Part shown: piece after piece, positions 13,378-21,643 of the stretch
How the letters are laid out: each line of letters starts with the position of its first letter
Position numbering within the stretch: the first letter of the stretch is position 1
Assembly (NCBI GenBank): GCA_023434855.1
Contig: JAEYSJ010000192.1
Location: 1 to 25,723, forward strand
DNA from: Bacillota bacterium
GTDB lineage: Bacteria > Bacillota_C > Negativicutes > JAEYSJ01
Length of the DNA stretch: 25,723 nt
Reading direction: 5' to 3'
Notes under the pieces: model-generated
What the model was told of the DNA's origin: nothing
Database searches by the model: none
The model's input: the letters and a program-made list of their open reading frames with translations, nothing else
Made by a program: the position numbers and the translations under genes

Positions 13378-15006
13378 CTACACCCCCTTTAGCTGGTTCC
13401 ATGTTAAACTGCCTGCCAGTGGGTTTGCAGCAATGGCTTGTTTTACTCTAAGCGGCGTCATGTATTTACTATTTTCCGTACCGGCAGTTGCCTCAGCCTG
13501 TGTTGCGATATCTGTCGTTTTTACGCCATCTGTAATGCCGTAACCAGCTAATGTTGTCGGATTAGCGCCCGCAGATATATGTCCTTGGGCATTGACCGTA
13601 ACGGACCGGTAAGTGCCAGCCGCCACTCCGGAATCAGGATGCACATAGTAATTAGCATTTGACGGCGCATGAGCTGTTTGACTATGGTCATAGGCTGTTT
13701 TCCCCCGGTCTCCACGGTAAGCCGTCGTTGACGATTCACCAATTATCAAAGAGGATTTAGCTTCCCATGCGGCGATATTGGCATCAGAAACAAATCGATA
13801 GTTGGTACTTTGAGTAATTTCTGAAGCTTCATGCCCATGCGTAGCCGGAGTATACGTACTCGGTTTACCTGTCACCCCTGTCCAAGGAACAGATGTCGCT
13901 GCCCCGGTAATGGACGCTGGCAGTAAACTGCTAGCATTCAGCCGCAACACTTTATTAGCCGCAGCTGCCGTCACAACCTCAGAAGATGGTAATTTTTGAC
14001 CAATTAAATTAGTCATAGTCGCTGAAAAGTTCGGATCATTGCCCAATGCATTAGATAATTCATGTAAAGTGTCCAGCATTTCCGGCGCACCATCCACAAT
14101 GGCGGCAATACTCTGGTCAATATAGTTGATCATCACTGTTTTCAAAGCCTGCAACCGATTAGCTACATCATGAGCGTCGTTGGTATTGGCAGCATGGGTA
14201 TTTAGATTGCCCTGCACCACATTAGCCTTGCCAGTGGCATCACTAGCCGCTGCACTGATTGCCGCCGTTTTAGCCGCGTCTGCTTTAGCTTGTGCGCTTG
14301 CCGGTGTCTCGGCCCCAATCTGGGCCACGGTTACCGCATGGGGATTGTTTTTATTAGCAGTGTGTGTGTCTACACTTGCTTGTACAGTGTTGGCTTTCGT
14401 GGAAGCATCAAGTGCTGCAGCGGCGATAGCATTGACCTGCGCAGCATTTGATTTAGTAGTCGCATCCTGTGCCGCCGCACTAATGGCTGCATTTTTGGCC
14501 GCATCCGCCTTAGTCTGAGCACCTGCAGGTGTTTCTGCTCCAATTTGTGTGACCGTTACCCCATGCGGATTTTGCTTGTTAGCAACATGGGATGTCATGC
14601 GATTGTCAATCTGCTCAACTGCTTCACCGTTTTCCGCTTTATACCGTTCTACTTCCTCTTGCGTAGCAGTCATGGACTGCTGCAACACATTCAAATCATC
14701 AGCCTCGACTGTATCCCCTGGAGTTTCATACGTTACATAAACCTTTACAACGGAGGCGAAAACCTTGATATAACGCCGCCATGGTGTTTCTGAGGGAACA
14801 GACACAATGTAATTGGTAATCTCTTCACCGGTCAGCTTGGAGCCGGTATACACCCGGATACTAGTATTGGTGATATTGTCGTGAGCAAGTAAGCCTTCAA
14901 ACTTCCCCTCAACAATCGGTAATTGTTCTTCGATCACATAGGCGCTTCCGTCCATTTTTTTATTCAGCTTCACTGAAAATTGGTCTATTTGATTTGGATA
15001 GGTCAC
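13378..15006 (-). CDS. Repeat-rich phage tail fibre
   Basis: The 542-aa protein starts at GTG with GGAGGTG upstream. The N-terminal 115 residues form a beta-rich baseplate-binding part (KMDGSAYVIEEQLPIVEGKF). Residues about 139-193 and 214-266 are two copies of a unit built from ANKxNPHxVTxxQIGAETP followed by an alanine-rich helical stretch. A third short echo is at about 270-280 (HAANTNDAHDV). The C-terminal half carries THGHEASEIT, YRGDRGKTAYDHSQTAH and ATAGTENSKYMTPLRVKQAI, repeat types common in phage fibres. It follows the baseplate J gene and is a probable trimer. The receptor is unknown. Confidence 0.85.
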   Translation of the reverse strand: MTYPNQIDQFSVKLNKKMDGSAYVIEEQLPIVEGKFEGLLAHDNITNTSIRVYTGSKLTGEEITNYIVSVPSETPWRRYIKVFASVVKVYVTYETPGDTVEADDLNVLQQSMTATQEEVERYKAENGEAVEQIDNRMTSHVANKQNPHGVTVTQIGAETPAGAQTKADAAKNAAISAAAQDATTKSNAAQVNAIAAAALDASTKANTVQASVDTHTANKNNPHAVTVAQIGAETPASAQAKADAAKTAAISAAASDATGKANVVQGNLNTHAANTNDAHDVANRLQALKTVMINYIDQSIAAIVDGAPEMLDTLHELSNALGNDPNFSATMTNLIGQKLPSSEVVTAAAANKVLRLNASSLLPASITGAATSVPWTGVTGKPSTYTPATHGHEASEITQSTNYRFVSDANIAAWEAKSSLIIGESSTTAYRGDRGKTAYDHSQTAHAPSNANYYVHPDSGVAAGTYRSVTVNAQGHISAGANPTTLAGYGITDGVKTTDIATQAEATAGTENSKYMTPLRVKQAIAANPLAGSLTWNQLKGV

Positions 15007-15009
15007 CGG

Positions 15010-16047
15010 CTACACCTCCATGTCAACGCTACCAAGCACCGGTATTTCCTCGCCGGTCAGAGTAACATTGCCGGAAATACCATTCAGCGTCAAACCGCTG
15101 TAATCATCCACACCGGGCACCGCTAAGAGCAATGTGCCAATCCGGGCATGGCTGACATAACTGCTGACAAAGGCGATTTCTTTTAAATAAGTCTGCACTG
15201 CCGCAGTAAACGATTCATACACACCTTGCAGGCCTACTCCCGGCGCTAGGATTGCTTTTACCGCTATATTAAGGGTTTTACCGGTGGCCGACACTACGGT
15301 GACTGTTGCCCCAATGGGACAAACGGTTTCAATGTATTGGGCTACCGTTGTGACCAGTGTCGGAATAGCGGGTTTCATATCGGAATCGGCTATAGCCACT
15401 TTGACAGTACCATTGCCATTCCATAAAGGAAATACCTTAGCATCACCTACACCGGCCACTTCCCGCGTCCACTGTTTATAATGATAAATATTGCCACTAG
15501 TGATAGGCTGCCGCACTCGGAAGTGGTAACGTTTCTTTAGGGAATCGTCGGTTTCTTCATCCTCACCGGACGTGATAACATCGGCAAGCTCCGCTTTAGC
15601 CAATCCTTCAATATAATTGACTGGAACCATGTTTCCGAACGGGATATTCCCCACATCACCGGAAGTTTCGCATTGTAACTTATACTTACCGATGCTGATC
15701 CGCTCGACAGCGATATAATTCAACCTTTCAATCGTGAAGCGAGCACCAATATCCACGTCGAAAGGGACGTTGCCGGTGGCATAAAAAAAACCCTTACGCA
15801 GTGCGTAAGTAGCAGCAATCCGGTCTATTCCTATTTCGGCGGCACGCATGGTTAGGTATTCATCACTTGAGGTATCAGCAAAAGCCAATTGCAAGTTAAT
15901 GTCTAATTCAATATATGCCTGGGTTAGTTCGGCAGCAGCAGGTGCCAAGGCATCATAAATGATGCTGCCTTCCCGCTTATCGAGGGTGTTGGGCACCCGG
16001 TCGAGCATCCGCTGCAGGATAGCTTCATAGGTCATGGATTCGTACAT
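15010..16047 (-). CDS. xkdT: Baseplate J protein XkdT-like
   Basis: The 345-aa protein has the baseplate J layout: an N-terminal YEAILQRMLDRVPNTLDKREGSIIYDALAPAAAEL region, a central ETDDSLKKRYHFRVRQP stretch and the GNIYHYKQWTREVAGVGDAKVFPLW motif, then an alpha/beta end. It builds the baseplate wedge of the contractile tail. It begins three bases after the xkdS stop. AGAGGTGA lies about ten bases upstream of the ATG; a second in-frame ATG five codons on is possible. Confidence 0.92.
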   Translation of the reverse strand: MYESMTYEAILQRMLDRVPNTLDKREGSIIYDALAPAAAELTQAYIELDINLQLAFADTSSDEYLTMRAAEIGIDRIAATYALRKGFFYATGNVPFDVDIGARFTIERLNYIAVERISIGKYKLQCETSGDVGNIPFGNMVPVNYIEGLAKAELADVITSGEDEETDDSLKKRYHFRVRQPITSGNIYHYKQWTREVAGVGDAKVFPLWNGNGTVKVAIADSDMKPAIPTLVTTVAQYIETVCPIGATVTVVSATGKTLNIAVKAILAPGVGLQGVYESFTAAVQTYLKEIAFVSSYVSHARIGTLLLAVPGVDDYSGLTLNGISGNVTLTGEEIPVLGSVDMEV

Positions 16048-16049
16048 AC

Positions 16050-16454
16050 TTAAATACTCACCTCTTTACTCAGTTCTAGCATTCCTGCAGCCGTTACCAC
16101 CGTAAACACTGCTATAACGTCGCCTTTCTTGTGGCTTAGCTTAAACTCCCTAACATCGCTTATCCGGTCATCATACTGCAGGGCCTCCTTAATTCGCCGC
16201 GGCAGTTCCGAATACACATACGGCAGGGGCTTTCCGAACAGATCTTCCAGTTCGATGCCGTAGCCCCAACTGTAAATAATATAACGGTATCGCTCCGTAC
16301 TAAGGATTTTATAACAAGCCTGCCGGATTGCCTCCAGGTCGCTTGTTTTGTTGCGGATGGACTCATCCTCAAGATTCATTTTATAAGTAAGATTCGGATA
16401 TTGGACAGTTTGGATGTTTTGCGGAATCACCGTTTTTCCGGCAGCCGGTATCAC
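16050..16454 (-). CDS. xkdS: Baseplate protein XkdS-like (DUF2634, gp25-like)
   Basis: The 134-aa protein starts at GTG with a GGGGGTGAG element upstream. It carries DLEAIRQACYKILSTERYRY, then IYSWGYGIELEDLFGK and RRIKEALQYDDRISDV, the pattern of DUF2634/gp25-type wedge proteins. It is 134 residues long, as expected, and sits between xkdR and xkdT in the standard order. Confidence 0.9.
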   Translation of the reverse strand: MIPAAGKTVIPQNIQTVQYPNLTYKMNLEDESIRNKTSDLEAIRQACYKILSTERYRYIIYSWGYGIELEDLFGKPLPYVYSELPRRIKEALQYDDRISDVREFKLSHKKGDVIAVFTVVTAAGMLELSKEVSI

Positions 16455-16467
16455 ATCCTCACCCCCT

Positions 16468-16878
16468 TTACAGCCATTGTCCGCTCAGGTTTGTATGAGC
16501 AAACACGCGCCCCAGGACAATAAACGCCTGGCCACCTTTTTTCTGTATCATAAATACCTTTTCACCCACATTCAGACCATTGCAGATAGTTATTTTCTTA
16601 CGACCTTTATAATCATGATCGTGACTGGCATAAGCCGCACTACCGCTGCCGCCAGCCCGCATTTCCGTGATATGACTGACCTCAATATCTACTTCATAAT
16701 CCCTGACCGCATCTGTAAGCCAAAGAAATTCTGTATCCAGAACTTCCTGCTGCTCGGTTTTTATTGTGAGCGGATTGACAGTTTCAACCGTGCCTACAAT
16801 CCAGTCAGCAGGATAGCCAGCCTCAACGGCAGCAAGAGCAGCTTTTTTAATAAGAGTAACAACGTCACGGTCAGACAT
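16468..16878 (-). CDS. xkdR: Baseplate protein XkdR-like (DUF2577)
   Basis: The 136-aa protein begins MSDRDVVTLIKKAALAAVEAG and continues with VETVNPLTIKTEQQEVLDTEFLWLT, the DUF2577 pattern. A mid-protein glycine-rich HDHDYKGRKK stretch and a late NVGEKVFMIQKKGGQAFIVLGRV strand suggest a beta-barrel (OB-like) fold, consistent with a spike-hub component. Its start overlaps the xkdQ stop by 8 bp, suggesting translational coupling. Confidence 0.88.
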   Translation of the reverse strand: MSDRDVVTLIKKAALAAVEAGYPADWIVGTVETVNPLTIKTEQQEVLDTEFLWLTDAVRDYEVDIEVSHITEMRAGGSGSAAYASHDHDYKGRKKITICNGLNVGEKVFMIQKKGGQAFIVLGRVFAHTNLSGQWL

Positions 16879-17848
16879 TGATCACACCGCCTCGAATCCG
16901 CAAATCCATCGTGTGTTCATTGTTTTCAAAGGTGTGAGTGACCTTTTCCACCAACATGTAATGCTGATTGAGCACAATGTCTCCCAAGTCCAGAGAGACA
17001 CCAATTGCACTGCCGCCCCGGACGCGGGTATCCCCGATTGCATTTTTAATAGTCAAACTGCGCGTGGCCTGGTTGTATGTTTTTAGCAGTTGCTGGACTA
17101 ACGTCACAGCGTTGGCGACTTGCTTGTCATCAATGGATTCGCAGTATTGCAACACACCCCAACAGGCAATGCTTTGACTGTCAAGTTCGATATACGGTTC
17201 TCGTTTCTGTGTTTCCTCGTTATCAAAATACAATTTGATTTTGTTGTAGGTGTCCTTATCGATGCTGGAAGTGTAGGTGAAATCTTCGGCAGTTTCCGCA
17301 TCGATCAGGATATCCACTCGCATGTTCTTGGCATTCTGCAGTATCAGTTGGCCGAAATCATCATAGAGAACATAGACCTCACCAGTGGCCTTCTGTGTCA
17401 AATCGAGAGCGGTAAGGATGATATCAAATAGGGTTTGGTTGTTATCACGGCGCTTTTGAATGGTGTAGCCAGTACTCTCCAGCGTCCCGGTTTTAAGCTG
17501 AAAGTCATCAGCAATTGTTTTTACCACCTCATCGGCGCGAAGGTTAGAGTAATTTTTTATCTCTTTATTCTTCAGATAGCGTAGTTGGTCATAAGCTGTG
17601 ACCGTGATAATCTGGTCTTTGTTTCTGGTCTTAGTAAAAACATAACCGGCAAACATATTTTTATTATCGACACTCATTTTTACAGGATCGCCTTCGGCAA
17701 AATCCAAAATGCCATCATTGACGACCTTAAAAGTCAGTTTGCCTGGCACGCCGCAGCGCTCCCATTCGATCTGAATGCCTTCGCAAATAGCCGGCTGATA
17801 GATTTTTTCTTTATTTCGATTTTGTATCATTAATTGGACCGTCGGCAT
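16871..17848 (-). CDS. xkdQ: Tail hub protein XkdQ-like (gpD-like)
   Basis: The 325-aa protein contains KIYQPAICEGIQIEWERCGVPGKL, an EGDPVKMSVDNKNMFAGYVF segment and YDQLRYLKNKEIKNYSN, all typical of the YqbQ/XkdQ hub family, whose members resemble T4 gp27/P2 gpD. The end ENNEHTMDLRIRGG matches a beta-domain common to hub proteins. The hub sits at the lower end of the tail tube below the tape measure. The gene follows xkdP directly. Confidence 0.92.
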   Translation of the reverse strand: MPTVQLMIQNRNKEKIYQPAICEGIQIEWERCGVPGKLTFKVVNDGILDFAEGDPVKMSVDNKNMFAGYVFTKTRNKDQIITVTAYDQLRYLKNKEIKNYSNLRADEVVKTIADDFQLKTGTLESTGYTIQKRRDNNQTLFDIILTALDLTQKATGEVYVLYDDFGQLILQNAKNMRVDILIDAETAEDFTYTSSIDKDTYNKIKLYFDNEETQKREPYIELDSQSIACWGVLQYCESIDDKQVANAVTLVQQLLKTYNQATRSLTIKNAIGDTRVRGGSAIGVSLDLGDIVLNQHYMLVEKVTHTFENNEHTMDLRIRGGVINV

Positions 17849-17852
17849 GCTA

Positions 17853-18545
17853 TCACCCCAAATTTAAAACTGTTCCTTTGCCAACTTTATTGTTTCGAAT
17901 ACCGTTTAATTCTGCCACGCTGCGCCAATCCAAACTGCCGCCGGCCGCTCGCCGGCACGCCTCCCATAGGGACATATCTGCAGTTACTTTGTACGCCTTA
18001 GGCACTTCTTTGGTGGCCGGCCGCGTTTGTTTTACGGTGGCCACATCTTCGCCTTTTTCATTTTTAGTAATTACGAGCTCCTTGGTCCCATAATCCCGGT
18101 ACTGCTTAAACCGCATCGGCACTTGCCAGTCAAATCCATATTCGCTGCTTTCATTAACAGCGTAATCTTCAAGTGTAACCTGCATATTCGTATCGGACAG
18201 GTATTCGAAGCTCTGTCCAAAGCGAGCAATAATAAGGCGAAAAGGCTTATTATCCATCTTCAGTCGTTCGAAGCCCGTAATGTAATCCTTCGCATAGGTA
18301 ATTTCAGGCTGTGCTCCGGACAGCCGGGTAATAAAGTTAGAAATATTATTACCATAGAGCGCGAAGGGATAAAATTGATTTGGCATCAATACCTCAAAGC
18401 TGATCTCCGTCAGCCCTGGCGTCTTGATGATATTGATTTCCCCTTCGTTGATCAGACTGACCGTTTTATTCTTGTTATTGACCTTCACCTCCATCTTGGG
18501 AGGAGGCACTGGCAGAGGATTGTCATTGAGGAAAAAATAATACAT
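17853..18545 (-). CDS. xkdP: LysM-containing tail protein XkdP-like
   Basis: The 230-aa protein has an N-terminal tail-initiation part (FFLNDNPLPVPPPKMEVKVN) and a C-terminal LysM-like domain at about 187-230 (ADMSLWEACRRAAGGSLDWR, then NKVGKGTVLNLG). LysM binds peptidoglycan; in contractile tails it may anchor at the hub and contact the wall. Its start codon overlaps the tape-measure stop in a TAATG arrangement. Confidence 0.9.
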   Translation of the reverse strand: MYYFFLNDNPLPVPPPKMEVKVNNKNKTVSLINEGEINIIKTPGLTEISFEVLMPNQFYPFALYGNNISNFITRLSGAQPEITYAKDYITGFERLKMDNKPFRLIIARFGQSFEYLSDTNMQVTLEDYAVNESSEYGFDWQVPMRFKQYRDYGTKELVITKNEKGEDVATVKQTRPATKEVPKAYKVTADMSLWEACRRAAGGSLDWRSVAELNGIRNNKVGKGTVLNLG

Positions 18546-20512
18546 TACTCATGCACCCCTTCGGCGGCGTTAGCCAATCGCTCCTGCATATACTGGCCCA
18601 GGCCGTCAATATAGCCGTCCAGATCTCCTTTATTATGCACAGTAGTTGTCATGCCGGTCATGTCGATTTTTACTGTGCTGTATTTGGTCTGACTGACATA
18701 CTCCCGGTCGGCGATATCCCGCATATATTTGATATCTTCATCTAAAATGCCAAGCGCATCTTTAATACCTTTGGTGTTATTGGCGGTTTCAGCATTAGAG
18801 GGATCAAACTTAAAATCATCCTTCGACATATCCGGTATATTAAACATGTCTTTAAGGCCGTCAGTTAAATGTTCCATAAATGTGCCTTCCCGGACATAAC
18901 TGGACCATTTCTTAGCCCCTTGGAAGTCAACGGTACCGACATAATCCACCGTGCCAATCTTTGTGCCAAGTAAGGAGTTCAGCCCGGTTGCTGCTTTATT
19001 AATTATTCCTACAAGGCCATTAATCATCCGGGCCATGGTGTTGACACCGCCTTCGCAGGCATCAATCATGAAATCCATTACATCTGCAAAGGTATCCCGT
19101 AAATTCATGCTGGATAAGCCCCAAAGAGTAAGAGCAGCCACCATAACACCAACAATAACAGCCGCAACCGCCAATATGGGCGCAGATACGGCCCACGTTG
19201 CCACTGCAAGCAGGATTTGCGCTACCGTAGCACCACTAGCGGCAATTGTCCATGACATTTTTGCCGCAACTATTGCTAGAATGGCCCATCTATAAGCAGC
19301 CATAATTGCATTGGCTATTGCCATTACTGCAATCTGGCCCCATATATACGCCGTCACCATCGCATTCATAGCGGCATTGTAGACCATTCCAGCATTCAGA
19401 ACAACCCATCCCGCAGCAAGCCCCAGGATTGCAGCCAAAACATATGGCATGGCAGCCGATATTGCTTGTAATTGGATGATCCAAAGGGCCGACGACCAGC
19501 TAATCGCATAACCCAGCACATTTACAATAATAGATGCCAGCCAACTAACACTGTCAATCGTATCGGCTAAAGCCGTACCGACAATCAGCAGCACCGGGTA
19601 AATTCGGTTCAACATGCTGTCCAGATTCTTATTATTGGCAATCCGGCCAAGTGCCTCCCATACCGGTGTAAACGCCTTATAGACCACATTACCTACCATG
19701 GTAAAAGCCTGGCTAAACGTTACAGGCATTTTTTCAAAGGTAGCATTTGTTTCATTCGCCGCAGCTAGCATCGCGGCTTTAACAATCCCTGATGTGACTT
19801 TCCCTTCCGAGGCCATTTCCCTGAGTCCCCCGGTTGTCACATTCAGGTACCTGGCGATAGTCTTAACAATGGTCGGCGCTTGTTCCAGTACCGAGTTCAA
19901 TTCCTCGCCTCGTAGGGCACCGGCTCCCATAGCCTGTGTCAGCTGCAGCATGGCCGCCTGAACACCTACTGCTGATGTACCGGATATGGCAAATTGTTTA
20001 TTAATCTGCTCCATAAAAGCCACCAGTTCCTGGTTACCGGAAAAAGCTTCCCCGGCCAGTACGCCCATTTTAGCAGCAGCATCTGCTGTTGCCTGGTAAT
20101 CACCGCGAGCATTCATGGCCGAGCGAAAGATCATATTCTGCAGTTGCGCTGTTGTCTGCAGGCCGTCATTCATTAAATCAATCCGGGCTTTGGTTTGTGA
20201 ATATTCATCAGACAGCTCCTTTGCCATCTTCTGCACGTAAACAGCAGCTAAGGCTGTTCCCGCTGCAATCGCTTGGGTCGCAAGGGCGCCCAATGCGTTC
20301 CCTGCCATCCCCGCGCCGCTGGTGATACCACTAAACCCGCTACCCATACGGCCCACGCTGCCTGCAGTTGAGGCAAGGGCTACATCCGTCCGAGCAATTG
20401 CTACCTGTAGATTATCCATGCCACTGGTCAACTGGCGAGTAGAACCGGACATTTTTTGAATTGTATCCGTAAACCTATCTCTTAGGGATATTACCGCCTC
20501 CAATGAAGCCAT
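18545..20512 (-). CDS. xkdO: Tail tape measure protein XkdO-like
   Basis: The 655-aa protein starts MASLEAVISLRDRFTDTIQ and contains the TMP N-terminal domain (SAMNARGDYQATADAAAKMG, GALRGEELNSVLEQAPTI, YLNVTTGGLREMASEGKVT), then a strongly hydrophobic stretch from about 310 to 470 with several possible membrane helices, then a polar end. It sets tail length and is threaded into the tube during assembly with the chaperones encoded upstream. Length is modest for the family, suggesting a short tail. It begins 4 bp after the -1 frame extension of xkdN. Confidence 0.92.
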   Translation of the reverse strand: MASLEAVISLRDRFTDTIQKMSGSTRQLTSGMDNLQVAIARTDVALASTAGSVGRMGSGFSGITSGAGMAGNALGALATQAIAAGTALAAVYVQKMAKELSDEYSQTKARIDLMNDGLQTTAQLQNMIFRSAMNARGDYQATADAAAKMGVLAGEAFSGNQELVAFMEQINKQFAISGTSAVGVQAAMLQLTQAMGAGALRGEELNSVLEQAPTIVKTIARYLNVTTGGLREMASEGKVTSGIVKAAMLAAANETNATFEKMPVTFSQAFTMVGNVVYKAFTPVWEALGRIANNKNLDSMLNRIYPVLLIVGTALADTIDSVSWLASIIVNVLGYAISWSSALWIIQLQAISAAMPYVLAAILGLAAGWVVLNAGMVYNAAMNAMVTAYIWGQIAVMAIANAIMAAYRWAILAIVAAKMSWTIAASGATVAQILLAVATWAVSAPILAVAAVIVGVMVAALTLWGLSSMNLRDTFADVMDFMIDACEGGVNTMARMINGLVGIINKAATGLNSLLGTKIGTVDYVGTVDFQGAKKWSSYVREGTFMEHLTDGLKDMFNIPDMSKDDFKFDPSNAETANNTKGIKDALGILDEDIKYMRDIADREYVSQTKYSTVKIDMTGMTTTVHNKGDLDGYIDGLGQYMQERLANAAEGVHE

Positions 20513-20516
20513 ACTG

Positions 20517-20735
20517 TCACCTCTTGCGCCGGCGGCCAGGTGTTGCCTTGCCTGATTTCTTTTCCGCTTCTTTTGCGGCCTGAGCCTCTTTTTCCGTTTT
20601 GTGAGCTATGGATCCCATAATAAATGCGCGGTCTTCAGCTGATAGGGTGAAAAACGCGCTGGGCAGAATATGGAGCTTATGCAGGCAAAAATAGAGGACG
20701 TTTGCCCAAATGTCCCCCCCTGCAATTAGTTTTTT
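20517..20735 (-). CDS. -1 frame extension of the tail assembly chaperone (frameshift product)
   Basis: In the -1 frame relative to xkdN, 70 codons run from the slippery site to a TGA at 20517-20519. The translation reads LIAGGDIWANVLYFCLHKLH, then LPSAFFTLSAEDRAFIMGSI and a lysine/alanine-rich end finishing GRRRKR. That matches the short second chaperone frame seen after xkdN-type genes. There is no usable ATG, GTG or TTG near its beginning and no ribosome site, so ribosomal frameshifting is the only plausible expression route. The fused product would have 211 residues, with the extension recruiting the tape measure as in lambda G/GT. The frameshift is inferred from sequence alone. Confidence 0.85.
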   Translation of the reverse strand, partial: KKLIAGGDIWANVLYFCLHKLHILPSAFFTLSAEDRAFIMGSIAHKTEKEAQAAKEAEKKSGKATPGRRRKR

Positions 20736-21151
20736 ACTGTCTTAATTTTTTCTTCCATGCCAGTTTCAAAGCCCGAAATTTGCTGCACAACATTTGCTAG
20801 GTCATTGACCTCACCCGGCAGCAGCATAGCCCGGAGCGTAGCGATTTCCCCGACTGTCCCCCATGAATCCTGTAGTTCAGCCGCTTTCAAATTTGGAAAT
20901 ACAACGGAGGCTTTCAGCATTTCGTCGCGAACCTTGCCTTGGTCGGTAACCACCATCAGATTGCGTGGATTATCCGGACTAGGTACTTTCTTTTTTGCTT
21001 TGTCCAGGATTGCTTCGAATTCCTCACTGGTCAGCGGCCGCAGTTCCCATTCCAGCGGATTTCCTTCCGCGCCTCGAAAACGCTCGGACGCTGCATATTT
21101 CACATTTTCAACCGGAATTGCGCTTTCTTTGAAAAAAGATTTCATATCCAT
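20726..21151 (-). CDS. xkdN: Tail assembly chaperone XkdN-like (zero-frame product)
   Basis: The 141-aa protein has the conserved YAASERFRGAEGNPLEWELRPL region near residues 19-40 and a SEEFEAILDKAKKK helix. It corresponds to lambda gpG in role: it coats the tape measure during tail assembly and is absent from the mature tail. It ends KTVKN directly before TAA, exactly where the A-AAA-AAC slippery site lies. The ATG overlaps the xkdM stop (TAATG) with GGAGTG upstream. Its length agrees with other family members. Confidence 0.92.
   Translation of the reverse strand: MDMKSFFKESAIPVENVKYAASERFRGAEGNPLEWELRPLTSEEFEAILDKAKKKVPSPDNPRNLMVVTDQGKVRDEMLKASVVFPNLKAAELQDSWGTVGEIATLRAMLLPGEVNDLANVVQQISGFETGMEEKIKTVKN
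20729..20735 (-). other. Programmed -1 frameshift site A-AAA-AAC
   Basis: Codons GTA-AAA-AAC are followed at once by TAA. The heptamer AAAAAAC is in the zero frame required for tandem -1 slippage. About ten bases downstream GGGGGAC (20712-20718) can pair with GTCCTCT (20693-20699), a possible stimulatory hairpin. Confidence 0.85.
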
Positions 21152-21627
21152 TACTGTTCCACTCCTTCAATTTCCCTAAAGCTTTTAATAATCTCAAAAT
21201 CTTCAAAAGTAAAATCGATGTCTTGCTCCAGCAGTTCGCCATCGGCATCGAACGCTGCAATATCGCAGCCGTCAATGTTGCAGTCTTTCAAGGTCACAAT
21301 CTGTGCTCCGGCATCAGATGTCGGGTCTTCATTGACCACCATCATGTCAAAATACTGGTCCTGGCCGGTATCCTTCGCTTTCTTTACCATGTTAGTAAAC
21401 AGCGAGGTGTTTTGGTAAATGGTTAAGCTACCAGAACCGGTCATGCTGACGGTTTTATGCCCTTTCATCATCCGGCCGAGAATAGGCACTTCAACTTTTT
21501 CTTTTTCCACGGTCGCTGTAAGGTTTTTCGCCTGTAGTATCAAACGGCGATCACCGTTAACCGTAATATAGCAGCTGGCCAATTTAGCCAGTAACACATC
21601 TTTAGCATGCATTGTTGTCTGTTTCAT
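21151..21627 (-). CDS. xkdM: Tail tube protein XkdM-like (DUF2001)
   Basis: The 158-aa protein contains TVNGDRRLILQAKNLTATVEK, then VPILGRMMKGHK and GSGSLTIYQNTSLFTNMV, the signature of the XkdM inner-tube family. It polymerises into the rigid tube through the sheath. AAAGGAGG stands before the ATG, the strongest ribosome site in the cluster, in keeping with a protein made in many copies. It follows the sheath gene by 16 bp. Confidence 0.93.
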   Translation of the reverse strand: MKQTTMHAKDVLLAKLASCYITVNGDRRLILQAKNLTATVEKEKVEVPILGRMMKGHKTVSMTGSGSLTIYQNTSLFTNMVKKAKDTGQDQYFDMMVVNEDPTSDAGAQIVTLKDCNIDGCDIAAFDADGELLEQDIDFTFEDFEIIKSFREIEGVEQ

Positions 21628-21643
21628 GTTTCGACCTCCTTTC

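Noticed and set aside
11223..15006. Diversity-generating retroelement acting on the fibres
   Set aside because: No reverse transcriptase, accessory gene or template repeat is visible in the window.
18027..18614. 195-codon plus-strand frame opposite xkdP and the tape measure end
   Set aside because: Both minus-strand genes here have clear family matches; the plus-strand translation lacks protein-like features.
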